This document shows, one piece after another, positions 40,761 to 50,102 of a stretch of DNA of 64,000 bases (position 1 is its first letter; each line of letters begins with the position of its first letter). This stretch comes from Ketogulonicigenium vulgare WSH-001 (lineage in GTDB: Bacteria; Pseudomonadota; Alphaproteobacteria; Rhodobacterales; Rhodobacteraceae), in contig NC_017384.1 in assembly GCF_000223375.1 (NCBI RefSeq), forward strand, positions 1,058,097-1,122,096. Reading direction: 5' to 3'. The position numbers were made by a program, and so were the translations under genes. Below the pieces are notes generated by a model. The model did no database searches, was not told where the DNA came from, and worked only from the letters and a program-made list of their open reading frames with translations.

Positions 40761-41921
40761 CTATCCTTTATATCCATCGACGCGGGCGCGCGCCTCGGCG
40801 TCCATGGCCAAGACCTGATCAAGCGATAGACTATCGCCCGCCAAAAGCCCTGCACGATCCATCTGATCCAGCACATGTTCCACCGCAGCGGCCATGTCCA
40901 GAAAAGCCAGATCACGATTGAGAAAGCGGTCAAGCGCGCGTTCCTTGGCGGCGTTGAACACAGCACCGGCATAGCCGCCCTGCGCCATCACCTGCCGCGC
41001 AAGGCGCAGCGCAGGATAGCGGTCTGGGTCAGCCGCGCGAAACGTCATCTGGCCAATTTTCACCAGATCAAGCCGCTCAACCGGCAGCGTTTTACGCGCG
41101 GGCCAGTGCAGGGCATAACCAATGGCGTGACGCATATCGGGCGGGCCGACATGGGCCATCAGCGCGCCATCCTGAAAGCCGACCAAAGCGTGGATCAGGC
41201 TTTCGGGATGGACGACAACCTCGATCTGATCGGGGCTAAGGCCAAAGAATTCGCGCGCCTCGATCATTTCCAGCGCTTTGTTGAACATCGAGGCGGAATC
41301 GATCGTGATCCGCTGCCCCATAGCCCAATTGGGATGGGTTGCCGCCTGTTCGGGGGTGGCTTGTGCCATCTCGGCCAGCGTCGCATCACGAAATGCGCCG
41401 CCCGATGCGGTGATGATGACACGCTCGACCGCGGCCAGATCCTCGCCGTGCAGCGCCTGAAAGATGGCGCTATGTTCGCTATCGACGGGGATGATCGTGG
41501 CATGATGCGCGGCCGCCCGCGCCACCACCAAGGGGCCTGCGGCAACCAATGTTTCTTTATTCGCAAGGCCGAGTGTCGCGCCCTGCCCGATAATGTTCAG
41601 CCCCGGCACCAGCCCCGCAACACCGACAATCGCAGACATTGCCCAATCGACGGGACGGGTTGCAGCCTCGGCAATGGCGGCGGCGCCTGCGGCAACATCG
41701 ACGCCAGTGCCCGCCAGCGCCGCGCGCAGGTCAGGCAGCAAATCATCTTCGCAGGTGATCGCAAGTTTTGCGTGGAATTTTACAGCATCATCCGCAAGTT
41801 GCGCGATATTGCGACCGCCGGTCAGCACCTCGACCGCATAGTCGCCCGGCGCACGCGCAATCAGATCCAGCGTGCTTTGCCCCACCGACCCCGTCGCGCC
41901 GAAAATAGAAACCTTACGCAA
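40761..41921 (-). CDS. dxr: 1-deoxy-D-xylulose 5-phosphate reductoisomerase
   Basis: A 386-residue enzyme of the MEP isoprenoid pathway. The NADPH motif FGATGSVGQSTLDLI is N-terminal, the substrate/metal loop is PVDSEHSAIFQAL, and TASGGAFRDATLAEM and NWAMGQRITIDSASMFNKAL are family blocks. It directly abuts rseP and overlaps cdsA by eight bases. Confidence 0.96.
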   Translation of the reverse strand: MRKVSIFGATGSVGQSTLDLIARAPGDYAVEVLTGGRNIAQLADDAVKFHAKLAITCEDDLLPDLRAALAGTGVDVAAGAAAIAEAATRPVDWAMSAIVGVAGLVPGLNIIGQGATLGLANKETLVAAGPLVVARAAAHHATIIPVDSEHSAIFQALHGEDLAAVERVIITASGGAFRDATLAEMAQATPEQAATHPNWAMGQRITIDSASMFNKALEMIEAREFFGLSPDQIEVVVHPESLIHALVGFQDGALMAHVGPPDMRHAIGYALHWPARKTLPVERLDLVKIGQMTFRAADPDRYPALRLARQVMAQGGYAGAVFNAAKERALDRFLNRDLAFLDMAAAVEHVLDQMDRAGLLAGDSLSLDQVLAMDAEARARVDGYKG

Positions 41922-42735
41922 ATCCTTGTCCCTGCATCAGCGAGATGGCCAGACGGATAATCAGATACAGCGCGACGACCGCGATCATCCCGTCAATCCG
42001 GTCCAGCACGCCACCGTGTCCGGGGATCAGGTCCGAACTGTCTTTGACGCCCGTACGACGCTTGATCGCGCTTTCGACCATATCACCGATCTGCGCGGCA
42101 AAGGCCAAGATCACAGCAATCGGGATCACCGCCAGCCCAAGCCAGGGCGAGAACACCAGCCCGACTACCGCCGCGCCGACCCATCCGCCAATCGTGCCCG
42201 ACCATGTTTTGCTGGGGCTGATGCGTGGCCAGAATTTTGGCCCGCCGATCATGCGGCCGCAAAAATAGCCCAGACTGTCCGAGACCACGACGACCGAGAT
42301 CAGAAACAGCAGCTCGTTCACGCCATCCGCGCGCAGCGCGACCAAGCCCCATGACACAAAGACGATCAGCGTGGCATAGATCACGATCACGCGGCGCGGC
42401 AGCCCGCCTTCGACGGGACGGGTTGCGATGGCAGCCAAAACGCCGGGGGCGATTATGAACAACAGCTCTTCAAACGGGCGCAGATGGCCGAATGACCACC
42501 CCAGCGCGCCAACCAGCAGTGCGGTACCGATCGCCAGCCGCAGGCCGGTATTCTGGCGCCCGGGCTGCGCCATCAGCCACAGCTCCCACATCGCCACACC
42601 CGCAAGCGCGGCCACACCGAGCAGCAGCAGCGGCCCACCGACCCAGATCGCCACTGCGGCGCAAGCGACCATCACTGCGGCGGAAAGAACCCGCTGTCTT
42701 AAGTCATTCCACTGGCCGGATGGGCGCTGAACCAT
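41914..42735 (-). CDS. cdsA: Phosphatidate cytidylyltransferase CdsA
   Basis: A 273-residue, multi-span membrane enzyme making CDP-diacylglycerol. The family signature RRTGVKDSSDLIPGHGGVLD, followed by RIDG, is intact near the C-terminus. About seven or eight membrane helices are apparent. It lies between uppS and dxr. Confidence 0.94.
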   Translation of the reverse strand: MVQRPSGQWNDLRQRVLSAAVMVACAAVAIWVGGPLLLLGVAALAGVAMWELWLMAQPGRQNTGLRLAIGTALLVGALGWSFGHLRPFEELLFIIAPGVLAAIATRPVEGGLPRRVIVIYATLIVFVSWGLVALRADGVNELLFLISVVVVSDSLGYFCGRMIGGPKFWPRISPSKTWSGTIGGWVGAAVVGLVFSPWLGLAVIPIAVILAFAAQIGDMVESAIKRRTGVKDSSDLIPGHGGVLDRIDGMIAVVALYLIIRLAISLMQGQGFA

Positions 42736-42755
42736 AGGGACACTCCTGTGGCAGA

Positions 42756-43511
42756 TCAGGCGCGCACGCCGCCGAACCGGCGGTCACGCGCGGCGAAACG
42801 GCCGATCACGCGGGCGAATTCGTCGGGGGTAAAATCGGGCCAGAGCGTATCAATGAATTCATATTCCGCATAGGCCGATTGCCACAGCAGGAAATTCGAG
42901 ATCCGCGCCTCGCCGCTGGTGCGAATGACCAGATCAGGATCGGGCAGCACATGCGTATCAAGAAAGGCGGTCAGCGTGTCCGAGGTCACGTCCTGCGGAT
43001 GCAGACGACCATCCGCAACCTCGACCGCCATACGCTGCACCGCGCGGGTCACCTCGTCACGGCCACCATAATTGATGGCGATGGTCAGGTGGACCGTATC
43101 ATTGCCAGCGGTCAGCGCCTCCAAATCATTCATCAGGCGCTGTAGGCTGGGCTCTAGACGCAGGCGATCACCGATAAAACGCACACAAACACCAGCATTA
43201 TGAAGGGTTTTCGCTTCGTTCATAATGTAGCGCTTGAACATGCCCATCAGGCCCGCAACCTCGGTCTGGGTGCGTTTCCAATTCTCGGTCGAAAAGGCGA
43301 AGATCGTAAGATATTTCACGCCAAGCTGCGGGCAAGCCTGCACGATATCGCGCACACGGCGCGCGCCGGCGCGGTGGCCGAATAGGCGCGGACGACCGCG
43401 CAGTTTGGCCCAGCGGCCGTTGCCATCCATGATGATGGCAACATGCTGCGGCACAACACCCGCGCCTGCCTGCACACCGGCGGTCGAACCCGCCTTTTCG
43501 TCGCGCGCCAT
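42756..43511 (-). CDS. uppS: Isoprenyl transferase (undecaprenyl diphosphate synthase)
   Basis: A 251-residue cis-prenyltransferase making the lipid carrier for peptidoglycan and O-antigen. AIIMDGNGRWA holds the catalytic Asp; FSTENWKR, INYGGRDE and VIRTSGEARISNFLLWQSAY are conserved. Start 43511 follows AAGGAG, whereas a longer frame to 43604 has no such site. It is the second gene of the frr-to-lpxB run. Confidence 0.95.
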   Translation of the reverse strand: MARDEKAGSTAGVQAGAGVVPQHVAIIMDGNGRWAKLRGRPRLFGHRAGARRVRDIVQACPQLGVKYLTIFAFSTENWKRTQTEVAGLMGMFKRYIMNEAKTLHNAGVCVRFIGDRLRLEPSLQRLMNDLEALTAGNDTVHLTIAINYGGRDEVTRAVQRMAVEVADGRLHPQDVTSDTLTAFLDTHVLPDPDLVIRTSGEARISNFLLWQSAYAEYEFIDTLWPDFTPDEFARVIGRFAARDRRFGGVRA

Positions 43512-43554
43512 AATGGCTCCTTGCTTGCTGTCCCAAACGCCCCGGTGGGGAGGC

Positions 43555-44118
43555 TTAGACCTGCATGATCTCGGCTTGTTTGGTGTCCAGCGTCTGATCG
43601 ACAAGCTTGATGAACTTGTCGGTCAGCTCTTGCACTTCGGATTCCCAGAACTTGACGTCATCCTCGGACAGGCCGTCGGATTTCGCCTTTTTGATCTTGT
43701 CCATCCCGTCGCGGCGCAGGTTGCGCACGGCGACGCGGGCGTGTTCGGCATAGCCTGCGGCGACTTTGGTCAGCTCGCGGCGGCGTTCTTCGTTCAGCTC
43801 GGGGATCGGCAGCATGATGATGGTGCCGTTGGTCTGCGGGTTGATGCCAAGGCCGCTGTCGCGGATGGCCTTTTCAACCTTGCTGACCATGCCCTTGTCC
43901 CAGACGTTGATCGTGACCATGCGCGGCTCGGGGACGTTGATCGTGCCCAGCTGGTTGATCGGCGTGGTCTGACCATAGGCATCGACCACGATCGGCTCGA
44001 GCATCGAGCCCGAGGCGCGGCCCGTGCGCAGCGAGGCGAATTCCGTGCGCAGCGCAGCAATCGCGCCGTCCATGCGGCGGGTCAGATCGTCGGTATCTAG
44101 TTCAAACTCGTCAGCCAT
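43555..44118 (-). CDS. frr: Ribosome recycling factor
   Basis: A 187-residue RRF which, with EF-G, splits post-termination ribosomes. Family blocks [36 protein letters not shown] and the helical [20 protein letters not shown] are present. Usually pyrH precedes frr; here the upstream neighbour is a divergent membrane-protein gene, so pyrH must lie elsewhere. Confidence 0.96.
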   Translation of the reverse strand: MADEFELDTDDLTRRMDGAIAALRTEFASLRTGRASGSMLEPIVVDAYGQTTPINQLGTINVPEPRMVTINVWDKGMVSKVEKAIRDSGLGINPQTNGTIIMLPIPELNEERRRELTKVAAGYAEHARVAVRNLRRDGMDKIKKAKSDGLSEDDVKFWESEVQELTDKFIKLVDQTLDTKQAEIMQV

Positions 44119-44357
44119 TGTCGTTCTCGTCTGTTAGTGCGGGCGGCAGATGGGGCCGCACAAGGCCCCGCGCGGCGGTCAACCCGCTATAGCCGCAAGG
44201 CGCGGGTCTTGTATAGGCGCAACACCCCGAATACCGCATCAATCCGCCTGTTTTTCGATCCGTTTTCCCGCTGCGCCCCACGATACGGTGCCTTGTGCCG
44301 GGCGCGCTTCGGGTAGATAGGTGCTGCAGTTCCCGCATTCATCCCCTGCAGTCCCCC

Positions 44358-45767
44358 ATGTCACGCCCCGTTCCCGTTTTCGACGCACCGCCTTCAGCTT
44401 ATGAACGTTTATGCGGTGCCGTTGCGCTGCTGATGCTGATCAGCCTGCTGATCGGGCAGATTGGTGGGCAATATCTGCCTTCGCTGCGGCCGCTGAATGA
44501 TCTGGCCTCGGTCGCGGCGATCACGCTGGCGCTGTTGCGCCTGCCGCATGTGCGCCGCGCGGCGCAGGTTTTCGTCGGACTTGCGCTGATTGCGGCGATC
44601 TCGCTGTGGATCTTTGCGCCAGCGCAAATGCCCAGCCTGCGCAATGCCCTGCAACAAGGCACTGCGTTTTCAGCCTTTCTGACCACGCTTGGTCTGGTGC
44701 GCGGCCCGGTGCGCGCGTCAAAACTGGTGGCGGATGCGGCGGCCTATCTGTTCGCCTTTCCCGCGCAGATGCGCACGGCGGCGGTCACATTTGGCGCACA
44801 GTTTCTGACCATCCTGTTCAATATCGGCACGATCAGCCTGCTGTCGGATATCGCCCGCGACCATGCCGCCCGCAGCGGCAGCGACAGCCGCGCTGCCGAT
44901 AGCATCACCATCGCCGCCCTGCGCGGCACATTGTTCGCGACGCTTTGGAACCCGATCGGCATCGGCTTTGCGGTGGTGCTGGCGTCGATCTCGGCCCTGT
45001 CACCGGGGGTATTTTTAGCAGCGGCGGTGATCGCGACACTGGTCGTGGCGCTTGGCAGCCTATGGGTCGGGCGCCTGATCGAGGGGCGGCCCGTTGCTGC
45101 CCCGACCAGCGCAGGCGGCTCGGCCCGTGCGCTGATCGGGCTGCTTGTCGCGGTTGCCGCACTGATCGGCGCGACGCTGCTGCTGCATACATTGCTGCAT
45201 ATCAGCTTCCTCGTCGCCGCCTGCATCATCCTGCCCGCGATGGCGTTTTTGTGGCCGCTGGTCGAGCCTGCAACCCGCAGCGCTGCGGTGCGCAACCCGG
45301 CCAAGGCGATGGGCGAAGCCTCGGCCGCGACCGCGTCCGAAGCGACGATTTTCCTGACCGCGACGCTGATCAGCACCCCCGTCGCGCTGCTGCTGCAAAG
45401 CCTGGGGCTAGAGGTGATCTTTACCGCCGGCGTGGTGCCACCCTTGGTCTTCGTGCTGGCGGGGCTGCTGCTGGTGCCGCTGCTGGCGATTTTCTATATC
45501 CCCCATACGATTTCATTCGTGATGGTCGCGCAAATTATTGGCGGCAGCGTGATCGGGCAGAACCATCCCCTGTCGCTGGGCATCGCGCTGATGTTCGCTT
45601 GGGGCATGGCGATTGCAATCTCGCCCATCTCGGCGATGTCGCTGATTACCGGCCGCTGCATCGGGCGCAGCACCACCGATGTCAGCTTTAGAATTAACGG
45701 TTGGTTTACGATTTTCTGCCTAACTGGCGCTATGGTTATAGTCTGCGCGATCTATATCTTCGAATAA
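44358..45767 (+). CDS. Polytopic membrane protein of unknown function
   Basis: A 469-residue protein with roughly twelve to thirteen hydrophobic helices and no recognised transporter signature. Conserved-looking polar stretches include FNIGTISLLSDIARDHAARS, TLWNPIGIGFAVVL and ASEATIFLTATLIS, arranged as two halves that could be an internal duplication, as in ion-transporter-superfamily carriers. ATG 44358 fits the start of the hydrophobic pattern; a longer frame from 44295 is unlikely. No operon partner; divergent from frr. Substrate unknown. Confidence 0.75.
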   Translation: MSRPVPVFDAPPSAYERLCGAVALLMLISLLIGQIGGQYLPSLRPLNDLASVAAITLALLRLPHVRRAAQVFVGLALIAAISLWIFAPAQMPSLRNALQQGTAFSAFLTTLGLVRGPVRASKLVADAAAYLFAFPAQMRTAAVTFGAQFLTILFNIGTISLLSDIARDHAARSGSDSRAADSITIAALRGTLFATLWNPIGIGFAVVLASISALSPGVFLAAAVIATLVVALGSLWVGRLIEGRPVAAPTSAGGSARALIGLLVAVAALIGATLLLHTLLHISFLVAACIILPAMAFLWPLVEPATRSAAVRNPAKAMGEASAATASEATIFLTATLISTPVALLLQSLGLEVIFTAGVVPPLVFVLAGLLLVPLLAIFYIPHTISFVMVAQIIGGSVIGQNHPLSLGIALMFAWGMAIAISPISAMSLITGRCIGRSTTDVSFRINGWFTIFCLTGAMVIVCAIYIFE

Positions 45768-45850
45768 GTAAATTTGGATGACTTCAATCTCTTGATCCAT
45801 TGCGTTAGTCGCGTCACACTACGCACATCAGTCGACCAAAGGTGACCGCT

Positions 45851-46456
45851 ATGCCCAAAGGTAAGTCCCAGAACCCGACCGGAAAAAATATCAGCAACAG
45901 GGCCAAGGAAGACACCATGTCACAAATTGACCAGATCAGACCCGTCGATGACGAGGTAACCTTTGCGCCCGTTGCCCAGCCAAAGGCAAAATTGCCGCCT
46001 TCGGCGCAGGCCCGCGGCGTGAAATTTGTAACCGTGATGACCCGCTCGGGCATCTTCCTCGAGGAAGTGGTGCCCGGCAGCGTGCGCGCGGCCGCCGAGG
46101 CTTCTGCCGCCGCCTCCGAGCCTGAGTTTGACGAGGTGCCCGAGGATGATGATGAGGATGCCGACGACGAGGTCGAGGTGAAAGACAGCGCCGCCGCCGA
46201 GCCTAAGGCCGCAAAGAACCAGCTGCGCAAGGCCGATCTGGTGAGCCAAGTCGCCGCCGAAGTGAGCCTGCCCGTAGGCACTGTGCGCAAGGTGATGGAA
46301 GCCGCCCTTGCCGCGATGGCCGAAGCGCTGGCGGAAGATAAAGAGCTGGTTCTTGCCCCACTTGGCAAAGTCGCGGTCAAAGCCCGCAAAGAACGCGAAA
46401 AGGGGCCAGTGCTGACCCTACGTCTTATCCCAACCCCCGAGAAAGAGCCAAAATAA
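45851..46456 (+). CDS. HU/IHF-like DNA-binding protein with acidic N-terminal arm
   Basis: A 201-residue protein. The last 90 residues form an HU fold (LRKADLVSQVAAEVSLPVGT, then AMAEALAEDKELVLAPLGKV). The front half has a short basic N-terminus, a possible beta-strand module (VTVMTRSGIFLEEVV) and a very acidic run around residues 110-130 (EFDEVPEDDDEDADDEVEVK). Starts at 45851 (AAGGTGA upstream) and 45917 (AAGGAAG upstream) are both plausible. HU proteins compact and bend DNA; the acidic arm could moderate binding. Confidence 0.75.
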   Translation: MPKGKSQNPTGKNISNRAKEDTMSQIDQIRPVDDEVTFAPVAQPKAKLPPSAQARGVKFVTVMTRSGIFLEEVVPGSVRAAAEASAAASEPEFDEVPEDDDEDADDEVEVKDSAAAEPKAAKNQLRKADLVSQVAAEVSLPVGTVRKVMEAALAAMAEALAEDKELVLAPLGKVAVKARKEREKGPVLTLRLIPTPEKEPK

Positions 46457-46498
46457 ACTGTTGCGCCTTATGCGCAGGGCGGATAATCAGCCGCCCAA

Positions 46499-46573
46499 GG
46501 GTGATTAGCTCAGTGGTAGAGCGCTTCGTTCACATCGAAGATGTCAGGAGTTCGAATCTCTTATCACCCACCA
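46499..46573 (+). tRNA. tRNA-Val (anticodon CAC)
   Basis: 75-nt cloverleaf with encoded CCA: acceptor GGGTGAT/ATCACCC, D-arm GCTCAGTGGTAGAGC, anticodon arm CTTCG-TTCACAT-CGAAG with anticodon CAC, T-loop AGTTCGAATCT. Confidence 0.95.
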
Positions 46574-46717
46574 GTTTTCCGCAATTGAATGGCAGTTCTA
46601 GGGTTTCTTTGGCCTGTTTAGCCGTTTATTGCCGATACGCATCCCGCGCAGCATTCCTATCGCATCTGCGGCAGGCTTTCGCCCTAAGATCGCCGTGAAA
46701 CTTTCATTGGAATCACG

Positions 46718-47149
46718 ATGCGCAAGATCCACCTGCTGACACTTTCGCTGCTTTTGATACCCGCCCTAGCACACGCCCAAGACTATCAGGGGCTTTATAC
46801 CAGCGAGACCGGACAGTCGCTGCAGCTTTCGCTGAGCAGCACCGGCCCTGACAGCTATGACCTGGACCTGTCGACCACCGTGGCGATGGTAGGCAATCAG
46901 CCCGGCTGCGGTGGCGGCATCAGCGGCCCGATCACGATCACCGACAATCAGGCGCTGTTGCAGGTAGAGAATGAGGGCTATGACCCCGCCTCGCCCATTT
47001 CGCTCAGCAATGCGAAGCTGTGCGAGATCAGCCTGAGTTTTGACGGGGAATATACTGTGCAGCTGGAAGAGCTGGGCGGCTGCGGCTATTACCACGGCGC
47101 CGCCTGCAGCTTTACCGGCACCGTCATTCACGACGCCGCCGGTCTTTAG
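46718..47149 (+). CDS. Secreted protein of unknown function (143 residues)
   Basis: Signal peptide MRKIHLLTLSLLLIPALAHA, then about 123 mature residues rich in Ser, Gly and Leu. Four to five cysteines in the mature part (QPGCGGG, KLCEIS, GGCGYYHGAACSF) suggest disulfides and a periplasmic or surface location. No family was recognised. It is convergent with the membrane-protein gene 3 bp away. Confidence 0.7.
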   Translation: MRKIHLLTLSLLLIPALAHAQDYQGLYTSETGQSLQLSLSSTGPDSYDLDLSTTVAMVGNQPGCGGGISGPITITDNQALLQVENEGYDPASPISLSNAKLCEISLSFDGEYTVQLEELGGCGYYHGAACSFTGTVIHDAAGL

Positions 47150-47152
47150 CGC

Positions 47153-48244
47153 CTATTTCCAGCTTGTGTGATCAGCCGCCGTGCAGCCAAAGGGCGCGCG
47201 CTCTTTCATAAACCGCTGCTGTAGCTGATCACAGCCCCAGGCATTCAACGGATCTGGCAGTATCGCATTGATTTCCATGCCTAATGCGTCAAAGCGGTTA
47301 TTACTGCTGGTAACATACCACAGCCAATAGCCACCGGCGGCAACAGCCATCACCACCAGCATCACGACCACGCCAAGGATCACACGCAGCGGCGCGGGCA
47401 TCCGTTTATTCGCAGGCGCGGCAGCGGGCGCAGCCTCGGCCGTGACAGCCAATTGCGCAAGCGCCTCGCGGCGCTCACGCTCGGTCAGCGAGATGCGGGC
47501 AAGCCCCTCGTCCAGCAGCGCGGGCAGCGGGCTATCGGGATGCCTGACGCCGACACCGATCAGCTTGCCCTTGTCGTCAAATTGGGTCAGTGGCGCCTCG
47601 CCCGCGGCGAAGGTTGCGGTGCCTTGCGGGCCTTGTTTGCCGTTCGGCAGCAGCGCGTGATAATTAACCACTGTGACGCCACGCCTTGTCTGCGTATTGG
47701 CAATATGCAGCGGCACAAGGTCCAGCCGTGCGGGCGTCGTGCTGGCACGCTGCGCTTTGCGCGCGCGCAGGATATTGCCGCCGCCGATAATCGGCGCCCC
47801 CAACAGCAAGAACAGGATGACCGCCAGCGTGGCGGTGCGGCTCCACAGCATATCGAGGCCCAGCGACAATGTCGCCATACCCGGATCGTTGCGGTTCACC
47901 ACCACATCGACCTGATAATCGCCGCTATGAAGGTCCAAAAAAGCCAATTCGATGTGACGGTTATAGGGATTTTCGCGCGCGCCATAGGTCACATCCGCGC
48001 TGCAGCTGACAAAGACGCCCTGCCGCGTGGTGCATTCGCCGTTGCTGACGCGCGCGTCCTGAATAACCACCGGGTCCTGGCTGATCATCCAATCGCGCAC
48101 AAGGTTCGGTGTATACAGCCAGGCGAAGAACCCGAAAATCGCCATGAACACCACCGTCCCAAAGATCACGCCGCGCGGCGGGACGATAGCATTGGGGGTG
48201 ATGGACAGCGCACGTTGGGGCAGTTCAAGTTTCGTGAAAGCCAT
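47153..48244 (-). CDS. Membrane protein of unknown function, DUF3592-like periplasmic part
   Basis: A 363-residue protein with three apparent membrane helices (about residues 27-47, 132-152 and 290-312). The first periplasmic segment (RVSNGECTTRQGVFVSCSAD, then VDVVVNRNDPGMATLSLGLD) resembles the DUF3592 pattern of an extracytoplasmic beta-domain between two helices. The large middle loop is cytoplasmic and the C-terminal tail carries two cysteines. Start 48244 is reasonable. No assigned function or operon partner. Confidence 0.65.
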   Translation of the reverse strand: MAFTKLELPQRALSITPNAIVPPRGVIFGTVVFMAIFGFFAWLYTPNLVRDWMISQDPVVIQDARVSNGECTTRQGVFVSCSADVTYGARENPYNRHIELAFLDLHSGDYQVDVVVNRNDPGMATLSLGLDMLWSRTATLAVILFLLLGAPIIGGGNILRARKAQRASTTPARLDLVPLHIANTQTRRGVTVVNYHALLPNGKQGPQGTATFAAGEAPLTQFDDKGKLIGVGVRHPDSPLPALLDEGLARISLTERERREALAQLAVTAEAAPAAAPANKRMPAPLRVILGVVVMLVVMAVAAGGYWLWYVTSSNNRFDALGMEINAILPDPLNAWGCDQLQQRFMKERAPFGCTAADHTSWK

Positions 48245-48404
48245 GAGAGACCCGAAAATAGTTAATGCTGCACTGACTTTTCACAGCCGCGTTACCTTCT
48301 CCAGTGCGTTGATTTGCAAGCGTCTTAATAGGAAATTTTCTGCCGAACGGTCAAAAACATAGCCCGTGCGATGCGGCATTTTTGCTCTTTTCGACATTGG
48401 CGCA

Positions 48405-48419
48405 CTAATGGTATACCTA
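48405..48419. promoter_or_regulatory. GGTATACC operator upstream of the ABC importer genes
   Basis: CTAATGGTATACCTA lies 28 bases before the ATPase start. It matches the site at 51349-51363 in 14 of 15 positions and shares its palindromic core GGTATACC with the site at 53924-53933. The short palindrome suits a GntR/FCD dimer; the probable regulator is encoded at 54068. Confidence 0.6.
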
Positions 48420-48446
48420 TTCGATAAAATACGAACAGGGACAAGA

Positions 48447-49280
48447 ATGGAACGACACGAGGACATCAGCCCCGCCCCTGCGGCAGGCTTGTCGGCCGGA
48501 AACTTAATCGAACTCTCGCATGTCGGCATGACGTTCGAGACGCTGAAAGGCGGCCCGGTCGTGGCGTTGCAGGATTTCAGCCTTGGCATCAAAAAGGGCG
48601 AGATCATCTCGCTGGTTGGGCCGTCAGGATGCGGCAAATCGACAATCTTGCGGATGCTGGCGGGCCTGCAAAAGCCGACCACCGGCAGCATCACCTTTGG
48701 CGAGGCCCATGCGAAAAAGGGCTTTGCCGGCATCGCCATCGTGTTCCAACGCCCGACCTTGCTGCCGTGGCTGACGATCATGGGCAATGTGCTCTACCCC
48801 GTGCGCGTGTTGAACAACCGCGTCACCCCCGCTGACAAAGCCCGCGCGCAAGAGCTGCTGGAGATGGTCGGCCTTGCCGATATGGCCGAGCGTATGCCGA
48901 ACGAGCTGTCGGGCGGGATGCAGCAGCGCGCCTCGATCGCGCGCAGCCTGATCCTTGACCCGAAGCTGCTTCTGATGGATGAACCGTTTGGTGCCCTCGA
49001 TGCCCTCACGCGCGAGGATCTGCAGCTGGATCTGTTGAAAATCCACGCGCAGACGCAAAAAACCATTCTTGTCGTCACCCATTCGATCAACGAGGCCGTG
49101 CTGCTATCCGACCGCGTCGCCGTCATGTCCGCCCGCCCCGGCCGGATGAAGGACCTGCTGAGCATCGATATTGAAAAGCCGCGCACCCATGAAACCCCGA
49201 CCCATGCGCGTTTTGGCGAATATGCGCTGCGCATCCGCGAAGGCATCTACGGCGACCGCGCCAAAGGAGACAGCAAATGA
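48447..49280 (+). CDS. ABC transporter ATPase, SsuB/TauB/ThiZ type
   Basis: A 277-residue ATPase of the nitrate/sulfonate/thiamin-precursor importer family. Walker A GPSGCGKST, signature LSGGMQQRASIARSL, Walker B LLLMDEPFGALD and switch His in VVTHSINEAVL are intact. ATG 48447 is used; an in-frame extension to 48366 would run through the operator. The stop overlaps the permease start by four bases. It pairs with the permease at 49277 and probably with the THI5-like binding protein at 51402. Confidence 0.9.
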   Translation: MERHEDISPAPAAGLSAGNLIELSHVGMTFETLKGGPVVALQDFSLGIKKGEIISLVGPSGCGKSTILRMLAGLQKPTTGSITFGEAHAKKGFAGIAIVFQRPTLLPWLTIMGNVLYPVRVLNNRVTPADKARAQELLEMVGLADMAERMPNELSGGMQQRASIARSLILDPKLLLMDEPFGALDALTREDLQLDLLKIHAQTQKTILVVTHSINEAVLLSDRVAVMSARPGRMKDLLSIDIEKPRTHETPTHARFGEYALRIREGIYGDRAKGDSK

Positions 49281-50044
49281 CGCCGACGCAGCGCCGTATC
49301 ATCCTGCCCATCATCGCGCTGATCCTGTTGCTGACTGTCTGGCAGTTGGCGTGCTGGGCGCTGAAAATCCCGGTCTATCTGCTGCCCTCGCCCATCGATA
49401 TCTATTTCGGCGGCGCGCGTCTGGGCACGGGGATTTTCAGCAATACATTCGCCACGCTGAAAACCATTCTGATGGGCTTTTTGCTGTCCTGTCTGGTCGG
49501 CATTCCGCTGGGCGTCGCTGTATCGGTGAACCGTCTGACATCCGAGGCGATCTATCCGCTGATCGTTTTCCTGAACGCCTTTCCGACCGTCGCCATCGCG
49601 CCCATTCTGGTGGTGATTTTCGGGCCGGATGAGACCACCCGGCTGATCATCGTGACGCTGACTGCGTTCTTCCCGATCATGGTCGCGACGGCGACCGGCA
49701 TTATGGATACGCCGGACGAGATGATGGATTTGGCCCGCGTGGCCGGTGCCTCGCCCCTGCGCGCGGTGATCACGGTGCGCCTGCCCCATGCCGTCTCGTT
49801 CATCTTTGGGGGCCTCCGCGTGGGTGTGACGGTTGCGGTCATCGGTGCGGTTGTGGCGGAATTCGTCAATGCGAACCGGGGGCTTGGTTTCCTTGTCACC
49901 TCGTCCACCGCGCAGTTTGCGATCCCGACGGCGATGGCCTGTGTCGTGATGCTCGCGCTGATCAGCGTGATCCTGTACGAGCTGGTGAATGTCATTCACC
50001 GCACATTCTTTGGCTGGTCCATTCGCGGCAAGTCGAACGACTAA
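49277..50044 (+). CDS. ABC transporter permease, SsuC/TauC/ThiX type
   Basis: A 255-residue inner-membrane permease with about six helices. The cytoplasmic EAA-type coupling loop reads DLARVAGASPLRAVITVRLP. It overlaps the ATPase gene by four bases and ends at a strong bidirectional terminator. The separate, remote binding-protein gene makes this an importer assembled from two transcription units. Confidence 0.9.
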   Translation: MTPTQRRIILPIIALILLLTVWQLACWALKIPVYLLPSPIDIYFGGARLGTGIFSNTFATLKTILMGFLLSCLVGIPLGVAVSVNRLTSEAIYPLIVFLNAFPTVAIAPILVVIFGPDETTRLIIVTLTAFFPIMVATATGIMDTPDEMMDLARVAGASPLRAVITVRLPHAVSFIFGGLRVGVTVAVIGAVVAEFVNANRGLGFLVTSSTAQFAIPTAMACVVMLALISVILYELVNVIHRTFFGWSIRGKSND

Positions 50045-50070
50045 GCGTCACGGCAACGCCGGATAAAAGA

Positions 50071-50095
50071 ACGCCCCGCCGATCTGGCGGGGCGT
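50071..50095. terminator. Bidirectional rho-independent terminator
   Basis: ACGCCCCGCC and GGCGGGGCGT form a perfect 10-bp stem over a GATCT loop, flanked by T residues on the plus strand. It separates the permease gene from the convergent M20 gene. Confidence 0.85.
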
Positions 50096-50102
50096 TTTGC
50101 GT

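Noticed and set aside
46499..46573. Second tRNA-Val as an integration hotspot
   Set aside because: No integrase or phage-like genes flank it.
48245..48446. TPP riboswitch upstream of the THI5-like importer genes
   Set aside because: The CTGAGA core and the paired arms of a TPP element are not visible here or at 51279-51401.
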